36,929 nucleotides of DNA. Origin: Deltaproteobacteria bacterium. Its GTDB lineage: Bacteria; Desulfobacterota; Desulfarculia; Adiutricales; Adiutricaceae. The position numbers and the translations under genes were made by a program. This document shows positions 1 to 8,632 of the stretch, piece by piece (position 1 is the stretch's first letter; every line of letters starts with the position of its first letter). The stretch lies in the NCBI GenBank assembly GCA_031273455.1, contig JAISRZ010000142.1, positions 1 through 36,929 of the forward strand, written 5' to 3'. Under the pieces are notes generated by a model. That model saw only the letters and a list, made by a program, of their open reading frames with translations, made no database searches and was not told the DNA's origin.

Positions 1-1287
1 CCTGGGGAGATGTTAAGAATTCTCATCATGGAAGCGGCCGAGAAAGCCAAGCGCCCTTGCGCCATCCTTATAGACGAGTACGACGCCCCTTTTGTCGCCT
101 TTATGGAGCGTCCCCCCAAGGAAAGGAAACAATTACGCGCGGCAATGCGCGATTATTACTCTAAATTTAAAGCGTTAGATAATTATATATCATTTGTTTT
201 TGTTACTGGTATCACTAAATCCGCTCATTTAGGTCTTCTTTCCGTCTTTAACTCTTATAATGACATATCAATAAATCCTGAATACGGGGCCATATGTGGT
301 TTTACCCAGGAGGAACTTCAGAACTATTTCGCTCCTCATATTAAGCGGACCGCCGAGCGTCTCAAAATGACCGAGACGGAACTATTGGAAAAAACGCGAG
401 ACTATTACAATGGTTTTTCATTTGACGGGGTAACTCGGGTCTATAACCCTTTTTCCACTTTACTGTTCTTTATAAATAAAGAGTTTAAAAAATTCTGGTT
501 TAATACCGGAACCTCGACCATTCTGGCCAATTTCCTGGAAGACAACCGGCTAACGGTGGAGGAGTTTAGCGGACTGGAAGTTAGTAAGGACTTCGCTGAC
601 AATCCAGGCGCGTTTAAGGAATCGAATCCCGTAAGTTTTCTCTACCAAACTGGCTACCTAAGCCTTCGGCCTGGATCCAACGAGGATAATTTCGTCTTGG
701 ATTACCCCAATCTTGAGGTCCGGGAGTCCATGTCTAATCTATTGGTTATCAATTTTTTAGGCCTTATGAGGGTGGGACTTTTATATTACCATTTAGCGGA
801 GGCCCTGGCCAAGGGGGACGCCGCCGCGGTCATTGACGAATTCAACTTTTTCTTAGCCAACCTGCCTTATGACGATTATAGCGCCGCGGAGGGCCAGACC
901 AGGCGGGAGTCTAAATCGGCTTTTGTTTTTGACGAACGTTTCTACCGCTCGTCCCTATTATCTCTTCTCTACGCCTCAAACGTTAGGGTTTTGCCCGAGG
1001 CCCAAGGAAATCTTGGCCGAAAAGACCTGGCGGTCGAGCGGGAAAAACGGATTTGGGTCATAGAGCTGAAAGTTCGCCGAAATGGCGAAAACGCCCAGAA
1101 GAAGCTAAAAGAGGCCCGGGACCAGATCATTGAGAAACGCTACGCCTTGACCTATGATAACCCTATTTGCCTAGGGATCGTCATTGATGACGCTAAAAGG
1201 GAGATCTTGGAGTGGGAGAGCTTTGGGGATTTAAAGGAAGAAACCAAGGCTAAACAATATAATCCCCCTGGGGCGGGAAAGCCCTAA
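1..1287 (+). CDS. AAA-ATPase-like / PD-(D/E)XK nuclease family protein, 5' truncated by window edge
   Basis: The frame is open back to base 1, so the ATG at 10 is probably internal and the N-terminal P-loop part lies outside the window. Numbering from that ATG, residues 18-27 hold the Walker B-like segment ILIDEYDAP, followed by a family block at 94-101 (AICGFTQE). The C-terminus carries a PD-(D/E)XK core: GRKD at 336-339 and IELK at 351-354, i.e. D-x(n)-E-x-K intact. This order matches the PF09820 (AAA-ATPase_like) plus PF08011 (PDDEXK_9) proteins, which are abundant, often multicopy and of unsettled function (mobile or defence-related roles have been suggested). A relative lies at 25010-27061 and a nuclease-motif relic near 23.9 kb. 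Family assignment is firm; the role is unknown. Confidence 0.88.
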   Translation, partial: PGEMLRILIMEAAEKAKRPCAILIDEYDAPFVAFMERPPKERKQLRAAMRDYYSKFKALDNYISFVFVTGITKSAHLGLLSVFNSYNDISINPEYGAICGFTQEELQNYFAPHIKRTAERLKMTETELLEKTRDYYNGFSFDGVTRVYNPFSTLLFFINKEFKKFWFNTGTSTILANFLEDNRLTVEEFSGLEVSKDFADNPGAFKESNPVSFLYQTGYLSLRPGSNEDNFVLDYPNLEVRESMSNLLVINFLGLMRVGLLYYHLAEALAKGDAAAVIDEFNFFLANLPYDDYSAAEGQTRRESKSAFVFDERFYRSSLLSLLYASNVRVLPEAQGNLGRKDLAVEREKRIWVIELKVRRNGENAQKKLKEARDQIIEKRYALTYDNPICLGIVIDDAKREILEWESFGDLKEETKAKQYNPPGAGKP

Positions 1288-1776
1288 GGCGAAAGCTTCT
1301 AAGGCTAAAGGCTTTATTAATGATTTTAGCCGTTAACGCCAGTCTCCCCAAAAGATAAACGCCTTCATTGGTCAAAAATTGGCGGCGAATATCATCGTTA
1401 AATCCAGAAAAGGAAGGATTTATAAAGGTAAAACAATAAAAATCGGAGCCCGAGTTTACAAGTTATTCGAGCTAACTCCTATTACCCTAATAAAATCAAT
1501 ATGTTATGGCCTATTTTTGTAGCTAAACTAATTATTTTCCGCGATGCCCTTGAAAAAGGCGATAACTAAAACCTTTCGGCCCTCACCATTAGACCTAATA
1601 ACCCAGCGTTGGTCGCCAGTTAGACCTAACCGTTTTCCATGTCATTATCGCGCTGGGCCAACTCCTCGGGAGCGAGGTAGCGTATTTCCCTTAGGATCGC
1701 CGAGTTTTACGCCAAAATAGCTTTTCCGCGAACCGGGCCCTAAAGACTTACCGGCCATTTACGAAAGGTACGAAAA
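1288..1776. other. Spacer of 489 bp with gene debris
   Basis: No intact reading frame with a ribosome binding site was found. The right half carries a broken toxin-like reading frame on the minus strand, listed separately. A clear terminator for the upstream gene was not seen. Confidence 0.5.
1528..1706 (-). pseudogene. Possible RelE/HigB-like toxin remnant, frameshifted
   Basis: Read on the minus strand, one frame gives a stretch containing ILREIRYLAPEELAQ and then stops. A shift of frame continues into RWVIRSNGEGRKVLVIAF and FFKGIAENN followed by TAG. The pattern W-x-I-R, then a short beta segment, then a hydrophobic strand ending F-x-K resembles the C-terminal half of RelE/HigB-type mRNA interferases. 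The break between halves and the lack of a start codon with an RBS argue for a dead gene. No antitoxin is seen next to it. The family call is by eye and weak. Confidence 0.28.
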
Positions 1777-3093
1777 ATGAAGTTAAACTCAATATGTATT
1801 CAAAATTTTCGTTCTTTTGATAATTTAACTATTGAATTTGATGAAAGACTTACTGTTCTTGTGGGTGTAAATGGGTCAGGTAAATCCGCTGTATTGGACG
1901 CTTTAGAGCCAGGTATCGCGCTTATAACGGCCACATTTTTGCAATCATCTTATCAAGATATACTTTCTTATCTCGGTTGCCGGTCGGGGTATTTTTTTTC
2001 ACATCTTGATTTGCCTTTAACTACTGATAACAATACTATTACTATTAATTATAATGTAGATAATGTTGAATTCAGTTATGAAGAAATATATGATAACAGT
2101 TTTAATTTGCCAAAAACGCATGATTTGAAAACGTATATTAATATTATTTCACCACATTTTAGTCATTATGAAATAAACAAACCAATATTAGTTAAATATT
2201 CTTCAAACAGATTAATAAATAAATCTGAAGCTAAATTATCTATTAATTCTAAGTATAAGCAAGGACCAGACGAATCTTATAAAGGTATTATAGATCCATG
2301 TATTGATTATAGTAGTATTTTATCATGGTTTGACGATATAAATAATAAAGAGGCAAGATTTGTACGGGATAATAGAGATTTAAGTTTTAGATTGCCGGAA
2401 ATGGAGGTCCTTCGTCAAGCTATATCAAAAACGCTTTTAGAGGAATATATCAATCCAAATTTTGATTTGGCGACTTATGAGATGACTTTAGTTAAAAAGG
2501 ACACTAATATCAATTTTCCTGTCTCAAGTTTGAGTCAAGGTTTTCAGTCAATCTTATCGCTAACTCTTGATTTAGCGCGTCGAATGATTATGGCCAATCG
2601 TGTTATGGATTCTAGCGCTGTTTTAAATACACCGGCGATTGTTTTAATCGATGAAATTGATTTACATTTGCATCCTTCTTGGCGGCAAAAAGTTCTTCCT
2701 ATTCTGTTAGACGTTTTTCCTGGCGCGCAATTTATAGTAACGACCCATAGCCCTCTGGTTTTAACTTCCATAAAACCAGAAAATATCGTTATTCTTGATG
2801 GTAAATCAGCGATTCCCGCGACTTCGTCAACTTATGGGGCGACTATCTCGACCGTGCTTAGAGATATTTTTGCGGTCAACGAAAGACCTGACAATGAAGT
2901 TTTCCGACAACTTTCTCGTTATTTTGAATTGATAAATGAAGGTCTCTTTAATAGTGAGGAAGGTATCAAAATCAGAAAATTTCTTAATAAATATATAGCT
3001 GATGACCCTAGTTTAGTTAAAGCTGATTTATTAATAAAAAGTTATGAAATATCAGAAAATATAAAAAACGCGCAAAATCAATCCTCTACTTGA
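1777..3093 (+). CDS. AAA family ATPase, COG3950-like (RecF/SMC-type ABC ATPase fold)
   Basis: The 438-residue protein has a full ABC-type ATPase set: Walker A GVNGSGKS at 30-37, a signature-like LSQGFQS at 252-258, Walker B IVLIDEID at 288-295 with an LHLHPSW D-loop region, and the switch histidine in TTHSP at 322-326. The tail (DDPSLVKADLLIKSYE) resembles the COG3950 group, loosely named 'ATP-binding protein involved in virulence'; related AAA ATPases occur in retron, Septu and other defence modules. No nuclease partner lies next to it and there is no TOPRIM domain. An AAGG sits about 9 nt before the ATG. The gene is clearly more AT-rich than both neighbours, which suggests recent acquisition. 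ATPase fold sure; biological role open. Confidence 0.88.
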   Translation: MKLNSICIQNFRSFDNLTIEFDERLTVLVGVNGSGKSAVLDALEPGIALITATFLQSSYQDILSYLGCRSGYFFSHLDLPLTTDNNTITINYNVDNVEFSYEEIYDNSFNLPKTHDLKTYINIISPHFSHYEINKPILVKYSSNRLINKSEAKLSINSKYKQGPDESYKGIIDPCIDYSSILSWFDDINNKEARFVRDNRDLSFRLPEMEVLRQAISKTLLEEYINPNFDLATYEMTLVKKDTNINFPVSSLSQGFQSILSLTLDLARRMIMANRVMDSSAVLNTPAIVLIDEIDLHLHPSWRQKVLPILLDVFPGAQFIVTTHSPLVLTSIKPENIVILDGKSAIPATSSTYGATISTVLRDIFAVNERPDNEVFRQLSRYFELINEGLFNSEEGIKIRKFLNKYIADDPSLVKADLLIKSYEISENIKNAQNQSST

Positions 3094-3199
3094 AATTTTC
3101 GAATTCACCGCGGCTGTAAGTAGAGTTAGCGCTGACCAGCCTTTAGGCGACCAATTTTTTGGGATCATCTTCTACGGAGCGATGGGGTAAAGATTCACC

Positions 3200-4099
3200 A
3201 TGGCTAAAAACGTTTCTTTAAAAAAGCTCTTAACTTATGGTCTGGTCTTCGCCCTGATAGGGGCTGGGTTAGGTTTGCGGTCGGTTAAAGGTCAGGCCGC
3301 CGAAGGGGATCTAAGGATCATTAGCCTTTACGCCGCCCATACGGAAAACCTTCTAAGAATGGGGGCTAGAGACAATCTAGTGGGTATCTCGGCTCAGGAG
3401 ACTTACGCTGGCCCAGAGACTAAAAATTGGGCTCGACCGCCAGTCTTTTTAGCCCGGGATGACGTGGAAAAGTATTTAGCCGCTAAACCCGATCTGATCC
3501 TCATGCGGCCCCAACACCTCTCCTCCTCCCCAGAGCTTTGGGCCGCTTTAGAAAGAAGCGGGGTTAAGATCTGGGCTAAGCAGGTTCTCGAGGCTAAAGA
3601 GCTTTACGCTTACTGGCGGGACCTAGGGGAGTTGGCTAACCGCCAAAAAGAGGCGGCTCTCATGACCAAGGGGTTTCAAGAGGTTATTAACCAAAAAGCC
3701 AATAAACACCCTGGCCCTAGACCTGGGGTGTTTCTCGAGGCCATCCATAAGGAGCTAAAAACCTTCACCCCAGATTCTTTACCGGTGTGGCTCTTGGAGC
3801 TAGCCGGGGGACGGAATGTGGCCACGGACGTCGCGAGCGGTCAAGGTCGGATAGTGGTGGATTTTGGCCCGGAAAGGCTTTTAGCCATCGCGGGTGAGGT
3901 GGATATCTACATTTCCCAAGAAGGGCCCATGAACCGGGTGGATCTAAGCGCTATAAAATGCCGCTCCATTTTGCGGGATCTCCCGGCTTTTAAAAACAAT
4001 CGGGTTTACAAAATTCCCGAGGAGTTGATCTCTAGACCCACCCCCGGGGTTACGGAAGGGCTGGACCAGCTAATAGAAATCATTAATAGCCCCAGATAA
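3200..4099 (+). CDS. Periplasmic binding protein, BtuF/FepB-like (PF01497), metal-chelate ABC uptake
   Basis: A Sec signal peptide is visible at residues 1-34 (basic start, hydrophobic core, cleavage near GQAAEG). The mature protein begins with RIISLYAAHTENLLRMGA, the first strand-helix of class III binding proteins, continues with KPDLILMR and LELAGGRNVATD, and ends with LPAFKNNRVYKI. These are typical of proteins that bind Fe-siderophore, haem or cobalamin in the periplasm for an ABC importer. No permease or ATPase gene lies in the window, so it is an orphan here, and the ligand cannot be told. It runs towards the minus-strand gene ending at 4139. Length (299 aa) is normal for the family. 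Confidence 0.85.
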   Translation: MAKNVSLKKLLTYGLVFALIGAGLGLRSVKGQAAEGDLRIISLYAAHTENLLRMGARDNLVGISAQETYAGPETKNWARPPVFLARDDVEKYLAAKPDLILMRPQHLSSSPELWAALERSGVKIWAKQVLEAKELYAYWRDLGELANRQKEAALMTKGFQEVINQKANKHPGPRPGVFLEAIHKELKTFTPDSLPVWLLELAGGRNVATDVASGQGRIVVDFGPERLLAIAGEVDIYISQEGPMNRVDLSAIKCRSILRDLPAFKNNRVYKIPEELISRPTPGVTEGLDQLIEIINSPR

Positions 4100-4138
4100 C
4101 CGTAAGTTTTCCATCCCCTTAGGTCACTAACCCCGCTC

Positions 4139-6976
4139 TTAAAGGGTCTTCCCCTTATTGGGGTTAACGTCGCCGGGGATCACCTTAAGGCGGGGGCAAG
4201 GGTGATCCGGGTTGGGGCAGGCCCAGATTTCGCTTTTACCTTTAGGGACCCGGATATAAGGCGTTTCTTGGTCCACTTGGCAGACTGGCGGGGTTAAAAA
4301 GGGCCAGCGCTCATCCAAGCGTCGGGGTTTATGGCGGTTGGGGCAACTGGGGTTTAAACAACCTAACCTTAAAGGCTGACGGTGGTCAAAGTCCTCGGCC
4401 TTGGCTTGGTTGATTAAGACGTACGGCCAACCGCATAAAGGGCAATGCCGAAATCCGCGCGGCCCCAGCTTTTCGGCGATGAGCGGGGCTTGGATGGCTT
4501 TAGCCAAGGTTGGGGCGGCTTTGGGTATTTCCACGGTCCAATGCCAATTCCAGTCCATCCGCCCGTTAACCAAGCGTCCGGGCGTCCCCCAAACAAAGTG
4601 GCTCTGGTCGATTAACCCCATAAGATCCGTAAAGCCTTCCGCCACCACCACTCGCGCCCCAAAAAGTTTTAAGTCTCTAATAACCGAGTCGCTGTATTTC
4701 CGCTCATTGGGCGGGGGTAGTTCGGCTAAGATGGATATTTTAACCTTCCGGTTCAAGGCCGCTTGGAAGTGGAGAGACAATAGCCCCCACCAACTGGGGT
4801 CAAAGGCGGGCAAACAGAAGAAAGCCTCCTTTTGGGCCCGGTTTAAGGCCTCCCACATGGGGACGGTCGTTAGGGGCGGCCAGCGAAAAGCCGGTCTCGC
4901 CGTGGCCGCCGCTTCCCACAAGAGCCTTAACGGCGAACTGGGGGCTAAGGTCTGAATGGCCGCCGCGTCGCCCACTAAGATTAAAGCCCCTTTAGCCAGC
5001 TTCAGGGCGGTTAATAAAGCCCCCCGCCCGTGGGTCGGCCAGGCCCAGGGGTGCTCTTGACCTAAAGCCGTGTCCCCAATGACTAAATCCGCTGGCGGAA
5101 AGGAAGCCAGATCCGCGGGTTCCCCGGCGACGATCCCAGTGACCTGGGGGTTTAAGTCCAAAAGGAGCTCCCGGACCAAGGCCGCTTGGGCCGGGGAAGG
5201 GGTTAAGATATAAATAAGCCCAAGGTCTTTAGCGAGCCTTTGGGCGGCTAAGGCCAATTCCACGGAGGCTAAAGCCGAGGTCGGGTTAAAGGGGCCTAAT
5301 TCGTCTAAGGCCCGCCAGACTGGGCCCCATGGCCCCGGCCAACTAAAATGGTTAAGGGGTTGGGTTAGGTTGAGGTCCTTTAACCACGGAACCTTGGCGG
5401 GCTCCGGGGGTTCTAGATAAACGCCTAAAGGGAAAGGGCCACTTAAGACTTGGGGGGCGGTGGATTTTTTATAAAGAAGGGGCCCCACAAAAGAGGAAAA
5501 GGGCCGGGTTTTTAGATCTAAGGGTCCGCCCACCCACGGCCAGGTGGCGTAATCGCCTAAGACCAGGAGCCTTTTACTGGGCCAATCGGCCAAGGCGGCC
5601 AGGGCTTTTTGGGCTTTAAGGCTATCGCCTTTCGGGTTGACCACGATCAGGTTATCGATAACCCCGCCAAAGGTTAAGCTTTCCGGCTCTGAGAACCCGG
5701 GAAAGACCACCGAGGCCGGTTTCTCCGCAAAGATAGCCCGGACCGCCCCGGTCCGGGAAAAAGAGCTGGCCAGATCGGCGGCCTCTTTGGCTAAGCGGCG
5801 GGTGTCTTCCTCAAGAGTCTTTAACTCCTCCTCCATGACCGAAACGGCGGGCCGCCGACTTAAGATAGCTTTGGCGGTCTCGATCCTTTCCCGTAAGGTC
5901 TTGGCCTCGTCCATCAAGGCTTTTTTCTCGCGCCGGGTCCGGGCCATTTCCTCTTCCGCGGCCGCCAACTGGGACTGGGCTAAGTTTTGGTCTTGGCCCG
6001 ACTTTTTCTTTAAAAACGACCAAAAGGATTTTTCCGGTCGCTGTTTAGCCCAGCGCTGATGGGCTAAATCCAGTTCCCCGGCGGAAAAAGACCACATGAC
6101 CTCCCGACTGTCCATCTCCCTTTTTAAGCGGGCTAAGTCCTTTTCTTGGGTCATTAAAAAACGGGCCGTTTTTAAGTATTCCTTGAGCTCATTTTCCTTA
6201 GTCCGGTTAAGGGCGATTTTTTCTCTCAGGGAGGCCACCTTTAAGTCCAGGTCCTTAGCTTTTTGGTCGATTAACTGGCTTAACTCTAATTCCGCTAGCG
6301 TTGGGAGTAAGGAAGGGCCTTGGGAGATAACTCGTCGGCCAGTCCGCTTTAAGGCTACGGCCGCGGCGCTTAGATACTCTTCCTCGTCGGCTAAGACCCA
6401 AATGGTCTCGTTGGAGGGGAGAGCTTGGATAAGGTCGCTTAAAATGTCGTTAAGGGGCTCTTCCCAGATAAAGCTAACCCCTAAAGGTGGGGTTAAAGGG
6501 GCCAACTCCCAACCCAAAGCTGGGCCAGAAAAGGGCGGATCCTCCTCTTTCGGCGGCTCAAAGTCATTGACCGCGGCCAACCAGCCGCCATTGGGGTCTA
6601 AAAACTCCTTCGAGCCAAGGACCCCGGGGGAATCGGACGGGGGTAAAGGCGGATCGTCATTGGGCCGCCAAATGGCTCGGCCCCCTTGGTCATTGGGCGG
6701 AAAGGGCTCGAAGGTTAAAAAGAGGGTTTTGGCTTTAAGAGGGGAGATGAGCCGGGCCTCTAGGGTTTTTTTGCCCCAGGTTAAGGTCCCCCGGTTCCCG
6801 TAGCTAGCGGGGCCGCCCAGTAGGTTAAAGGCGTAAACGTGGCGGTTAGGAAAGGGCAGTTTAAGGCCCCCAGTGAAGATAAGCTCCGGCGGGTTGGCCG
6901 GGGCCGGGAAATAGTCGCAAGGCGGCGTCTGGGGCGCGGGTTTAAAAAGGGTTTTTTCGGCGTCAACGAAGCTCAT
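4139..6976 (-). CDS. Helicase-shaped pseudo-ATPase with coiled coil, PLD-like region and zinc ribbons
   Basis: The 945-residue protein has no P-loop anywhere. Its layout still follows SF1 Upf1/Dna2-type helicases: a long charged coiled coil at about 235-405 inserted in the first RecA-like domain, a motif II/III-like stretch at 440-480 (RLLVLGDYATWPWV, where GDxxQLPP would be expected), IYILTPSPAQAALVREL at 588-604 (motif IV/V-like), and TALKLAKGALILVGD at 656-670, which mirrors the motif VI 'ALTRAK..LIVVGD' with the arginine lost. Residues about 720-820 resemble a PLD-like domain. The C-terminus has CPLC (845/848) with C873 and C878, then C920 and C927, i.e. zinc-ribbon clusters as in topoisomerase tails. 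It starts 18 bp after the stop of the upstream membrane protein gene. Probably an inactive, structural or nucleic-acid-binding relative; the function is unknown. Confidence 0.72.
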   Translation of the reverse strand: MSFVDAEKTLFKPAPQTPPCDYFPAPANPPELIFTGGLKLPFPNRHVYAFNLLGGPASYGNRGTLTWGKKTLEARLISPLKAKTLFLTFEPFPPNDQGGRAIWRPNDDPPLPPSDSPGVLGSKEFLDPNGGWLAAVNDFEPPKEEDPPFSGPALGWELAPLTPPLGVSFIWEEPLNDILSDLIQALPSNETIWVLADEEEYLSAAAVALKRTGRRVISQGPSLLPTLAELELSQLIDQKAKDLDLKVASLREKIALNRTKENELKEYLKTARFLMTQEKDLARLKREMDSREVMWSFSAGELDLAHQRWAKQRPEKSFWSFLKKKSGQDQNLAQSQLAAAEEEMARTRREKKALMDEAKTLRERIETAKAILSRRPAVSVMEEELKTLEEDTRRLAKEAADLASSFSRTGAVRAIFAEKPASVVFPGFSEPESLTFGGVIDNLIVVNPKGDSLKAQKALAALADWPSKRLLVLGDYATWPWVGGPLDLKTRPFSSFVGPLLYKKSTAPQVLSGPFPLGVYLEPPEPAKVPWLKDLNLTQPLNHFSWPGPWGPVWRALDELGPFNPTSALASVELALAAQRLAKDLGLIYILTPSPAQAALVRELLLDLNPQVTGIVAGEPADLASFPPADLVIGDTALGQEHPWAWPTHGRGALLTALKLAKGALILVGDAAAIQTLAPSSPLRLLWEAAATARPAFRWPPLTTVPMWEALNRAQKEAFFCLPAFDPSWWGLLSLHFQAALNRKVKISILAELPPPNERKYSDSVIRDLKLFGARVVVAEGFTDLMGLIDQSHFVWGTPGRLVNGRMDWNWHWTVEIPKAAPTLAKAIQAPLIAEKLGPRGFRHCPLCGWPYVLINQAKAEDFDHRQPLRLGCLNPSCPNRHKPRRLDERWPFLTPPVCQVDQETPYIRVPKGKSEIWACPNPDHPCPRLKVIPGDVNPNKGKTL

Positions 6977-6994
6977 TTACTTAAGGCCTCGCGT

Positions 6995-8632
6995 TTAAGA
7001 GCCGGGCTCGGGTTGGGGGGCTTTGGCCAGCCACGGGGGCCGCTCGTTAACTTCCACGGAGAGATTGAGGTCGTTAATGATAACCGGGGCGTACGTTTTG
7101 GCTAGATCCTCAACTTTCCGCGGGTCGTTTAAAGTCAAAAAGTTGATTGAAGGCGCGGACGGGTTTTGGCTGGCTAAGCGCTGGATGGAGGAAAACGGGT
7201 AATCCGCTGGGGGCGACCACTTTAGAACCAAGGTTTGGGGATTAGTCAAAAAAGCTTTTAGGGCTTCTTTGAGGCCACTAAGGTCAGTTAAAAAGAGATC
7301 CAGGCTTTCGGGGAGTAAGGTCGTTAAAAGGTCGTCATCCGCGGTGAGATAAGTCTCTTTTTTTAAGGCCGTTAAAAAGGCCGGGACTAAACCTTGGTCC
7401 ACGTAAGCCAGCTCCCCGGGGCCCACCCCGGAGAAAACCGCTTGGTAGTTAATCTTCCCTTGGGCCAAACCCTGGAAAAAATGGCCTGGCCAAGTTAAGG
7501 CGGTTTTCAGCTGGCCTTGGTGGTTTAAATTGAGGTTTAAGCGGGCGGTGACGCTCTTTAAGCCTTGGGGTAGGGTTAAAGTCAGATCGCCTTCAGAGTG
7601 GCTACCTAGGGCCGAAAACAGGGCGGATTCGTACGGGTCAAACCTAATGGCCTCTTCCGGCCAGGTGAGGTAGAAACCTTTAATCGCTAGATTTAAGGGG
7701 TCAGTGGCGTTATTCGGGCGAAACCATTGGAGTTGGTCAAAGGCCGCGCCCCTTAAAAACTCCGCCGCGTCCGCGTAGGAGAGGTAGTTAAAGTTGACGG
7801 CGTCAATGGTCCCAGCGGTCTCCAGTAAGTCCAATCCGTTCCTTAAGCCAGAAAGCGCCCGCCCGCTGGTCTCCCAGTACCTTAAGTCGGTTAAGGCCAA
7901 AGAATCCAGCTCCACCGTCCCTTCGGGGTAAGTCACGACTAGGGCGCTAACGATGAGCCTTTCCAAAACATAGGCGTTTAAACCGTTTAAAGTTAGCCCA
8001 TTGGCCGTGATATGGAAGCGGAACTCCGGGTCGCCGGTCAGTAAGAGGTTGGGGCGGTAGGTGAGCTGAAAATCAGTCAGTTTTAAGAACTTTAAGCCAT
8101 AATCCCAACGAAAACTCCCTTCCTCCAAGGGCAAGCGGAAGACTTGGAGGCTTAAGGTCTCCAAGGACCCATCGAACTCGCCATAGCTACCAAAGGTCTT
8201 AACTTTCCTTAAGGTCACCTGGCTATCGACTAAAGGCTCTACCCAAGAGGCCCAACCCAAAGCGGCTTTGATTAAGCCCCAAAAGGAAAAGTTCTGGAAA
8301 GTGGCCTCAGCCACGGAAAAAGAGTTGTTGGTGTATTCAGTCCGGTCTAAGGACAAGCCCTTAACCGTTAAGTGGTTTAAAAAGATCCCTAAATCAATCT
8401 CTTGGGCTTTTATGGTCTGAAAAAACTCTTCCTCGCCTAAGTCTCGATTGAGCCAAAGGTTTAAAAAGATCCGGGGAGCCACGGTCCAGAAGGCCACGAT
8501 GACCAAAAGGGCCACGATCAAAGCTAATAATATCGGCTTAGGAACGCGCCGTTTGGCGGGCGCGTTCCCAGAGCTAGGATCGTAAGGCTTAACTCTGGCC
8601 CACGGCCAGAGTCTAAAAGGGTCGCCGGTCAA
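6995..8632 (-). CDS. Single-pass membrane-anchored envelope protein, unrecognised (AsmA-like character)
   Basis: The 545-residue product has a basic N-terminus, one membrane segment at about 33-53 and then a long region of short alternating hydrophobic/polar strands (for example IDLGIFLNHLTVKGLSLD), the look of AsmA/DUF748-type periplasmic beta proteins. I do not recognise a defined family. The start is a TTG whose last two bases are the first two of the preceding gene's TGA (TTGA overlap), with GAGGAAG just upstream, so it is probably translationally coupled to the gene at 8629-10677. It is followed after 18 bp by the helicase-shaped gene. The N-in, C-out topology is inferred from the positive N-terminus. 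Confidence 0.7.
   Translation of the reverse strand: MTGDPFRLWPWARVKPYDPSSGNAPAKRRVPKPILLALIVALLVIVAFWTVAPRIFLNLWLNRDLGEEEFFQTIKAQEIDLGIFLNHLTVKGLSLDRTEYTNNSFSVAEATFQNFSFWGLIKAALGWASWVEPLVDSQVTLRKVKTFGSYGEFDGSLETLSLQVFRLPLEEGSFRWDYGLKFLKLTDFQLTYRPNLLLTGDPEFRFHITANGLTLNGLNAYVLERLIVSALVVTYPEGTVELDSLALTDLRYWETSGRALSGLRNGLDLLETAGTIDAVNFNYLSYADAAEFLRGAAFDQLQWFRPNNATDPLNLAIKGFYLTWPEEAIRFDPYESALFSALGSHSEGDLTLTLPQGLKSVTARLNLNLNHQGQLKTALTWPGHFFQGLAQGKINYQAVFSGVGPGELAYVDQGLVPAFLTALKKETYLTADDDLLTTLLPESLDLFLTDLSGLKEALKAFLTNPQTLVLKWSPPADYPFSSIQRLASQNPSAPSINFLTLNDPRKVEDLAKTYAPVIINDLNLSVEVNERPPWLAKAPQPEPGS

Noticed and set aside
1777..3200. Septu-type (PtuA/PtuB) defence pair
   Set aside because: No HNH nuclease gene follows the ATPase; the next gene is a periplasmic binding protein.
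4401..6803. Plus-strand open frames (4401-4955, 5637-6059, 6096-6803) opposite the helicase-shaped gene
   Set aside because: They are antisense shadows of a long gene, basic and low-complexity, without RBS or family features.
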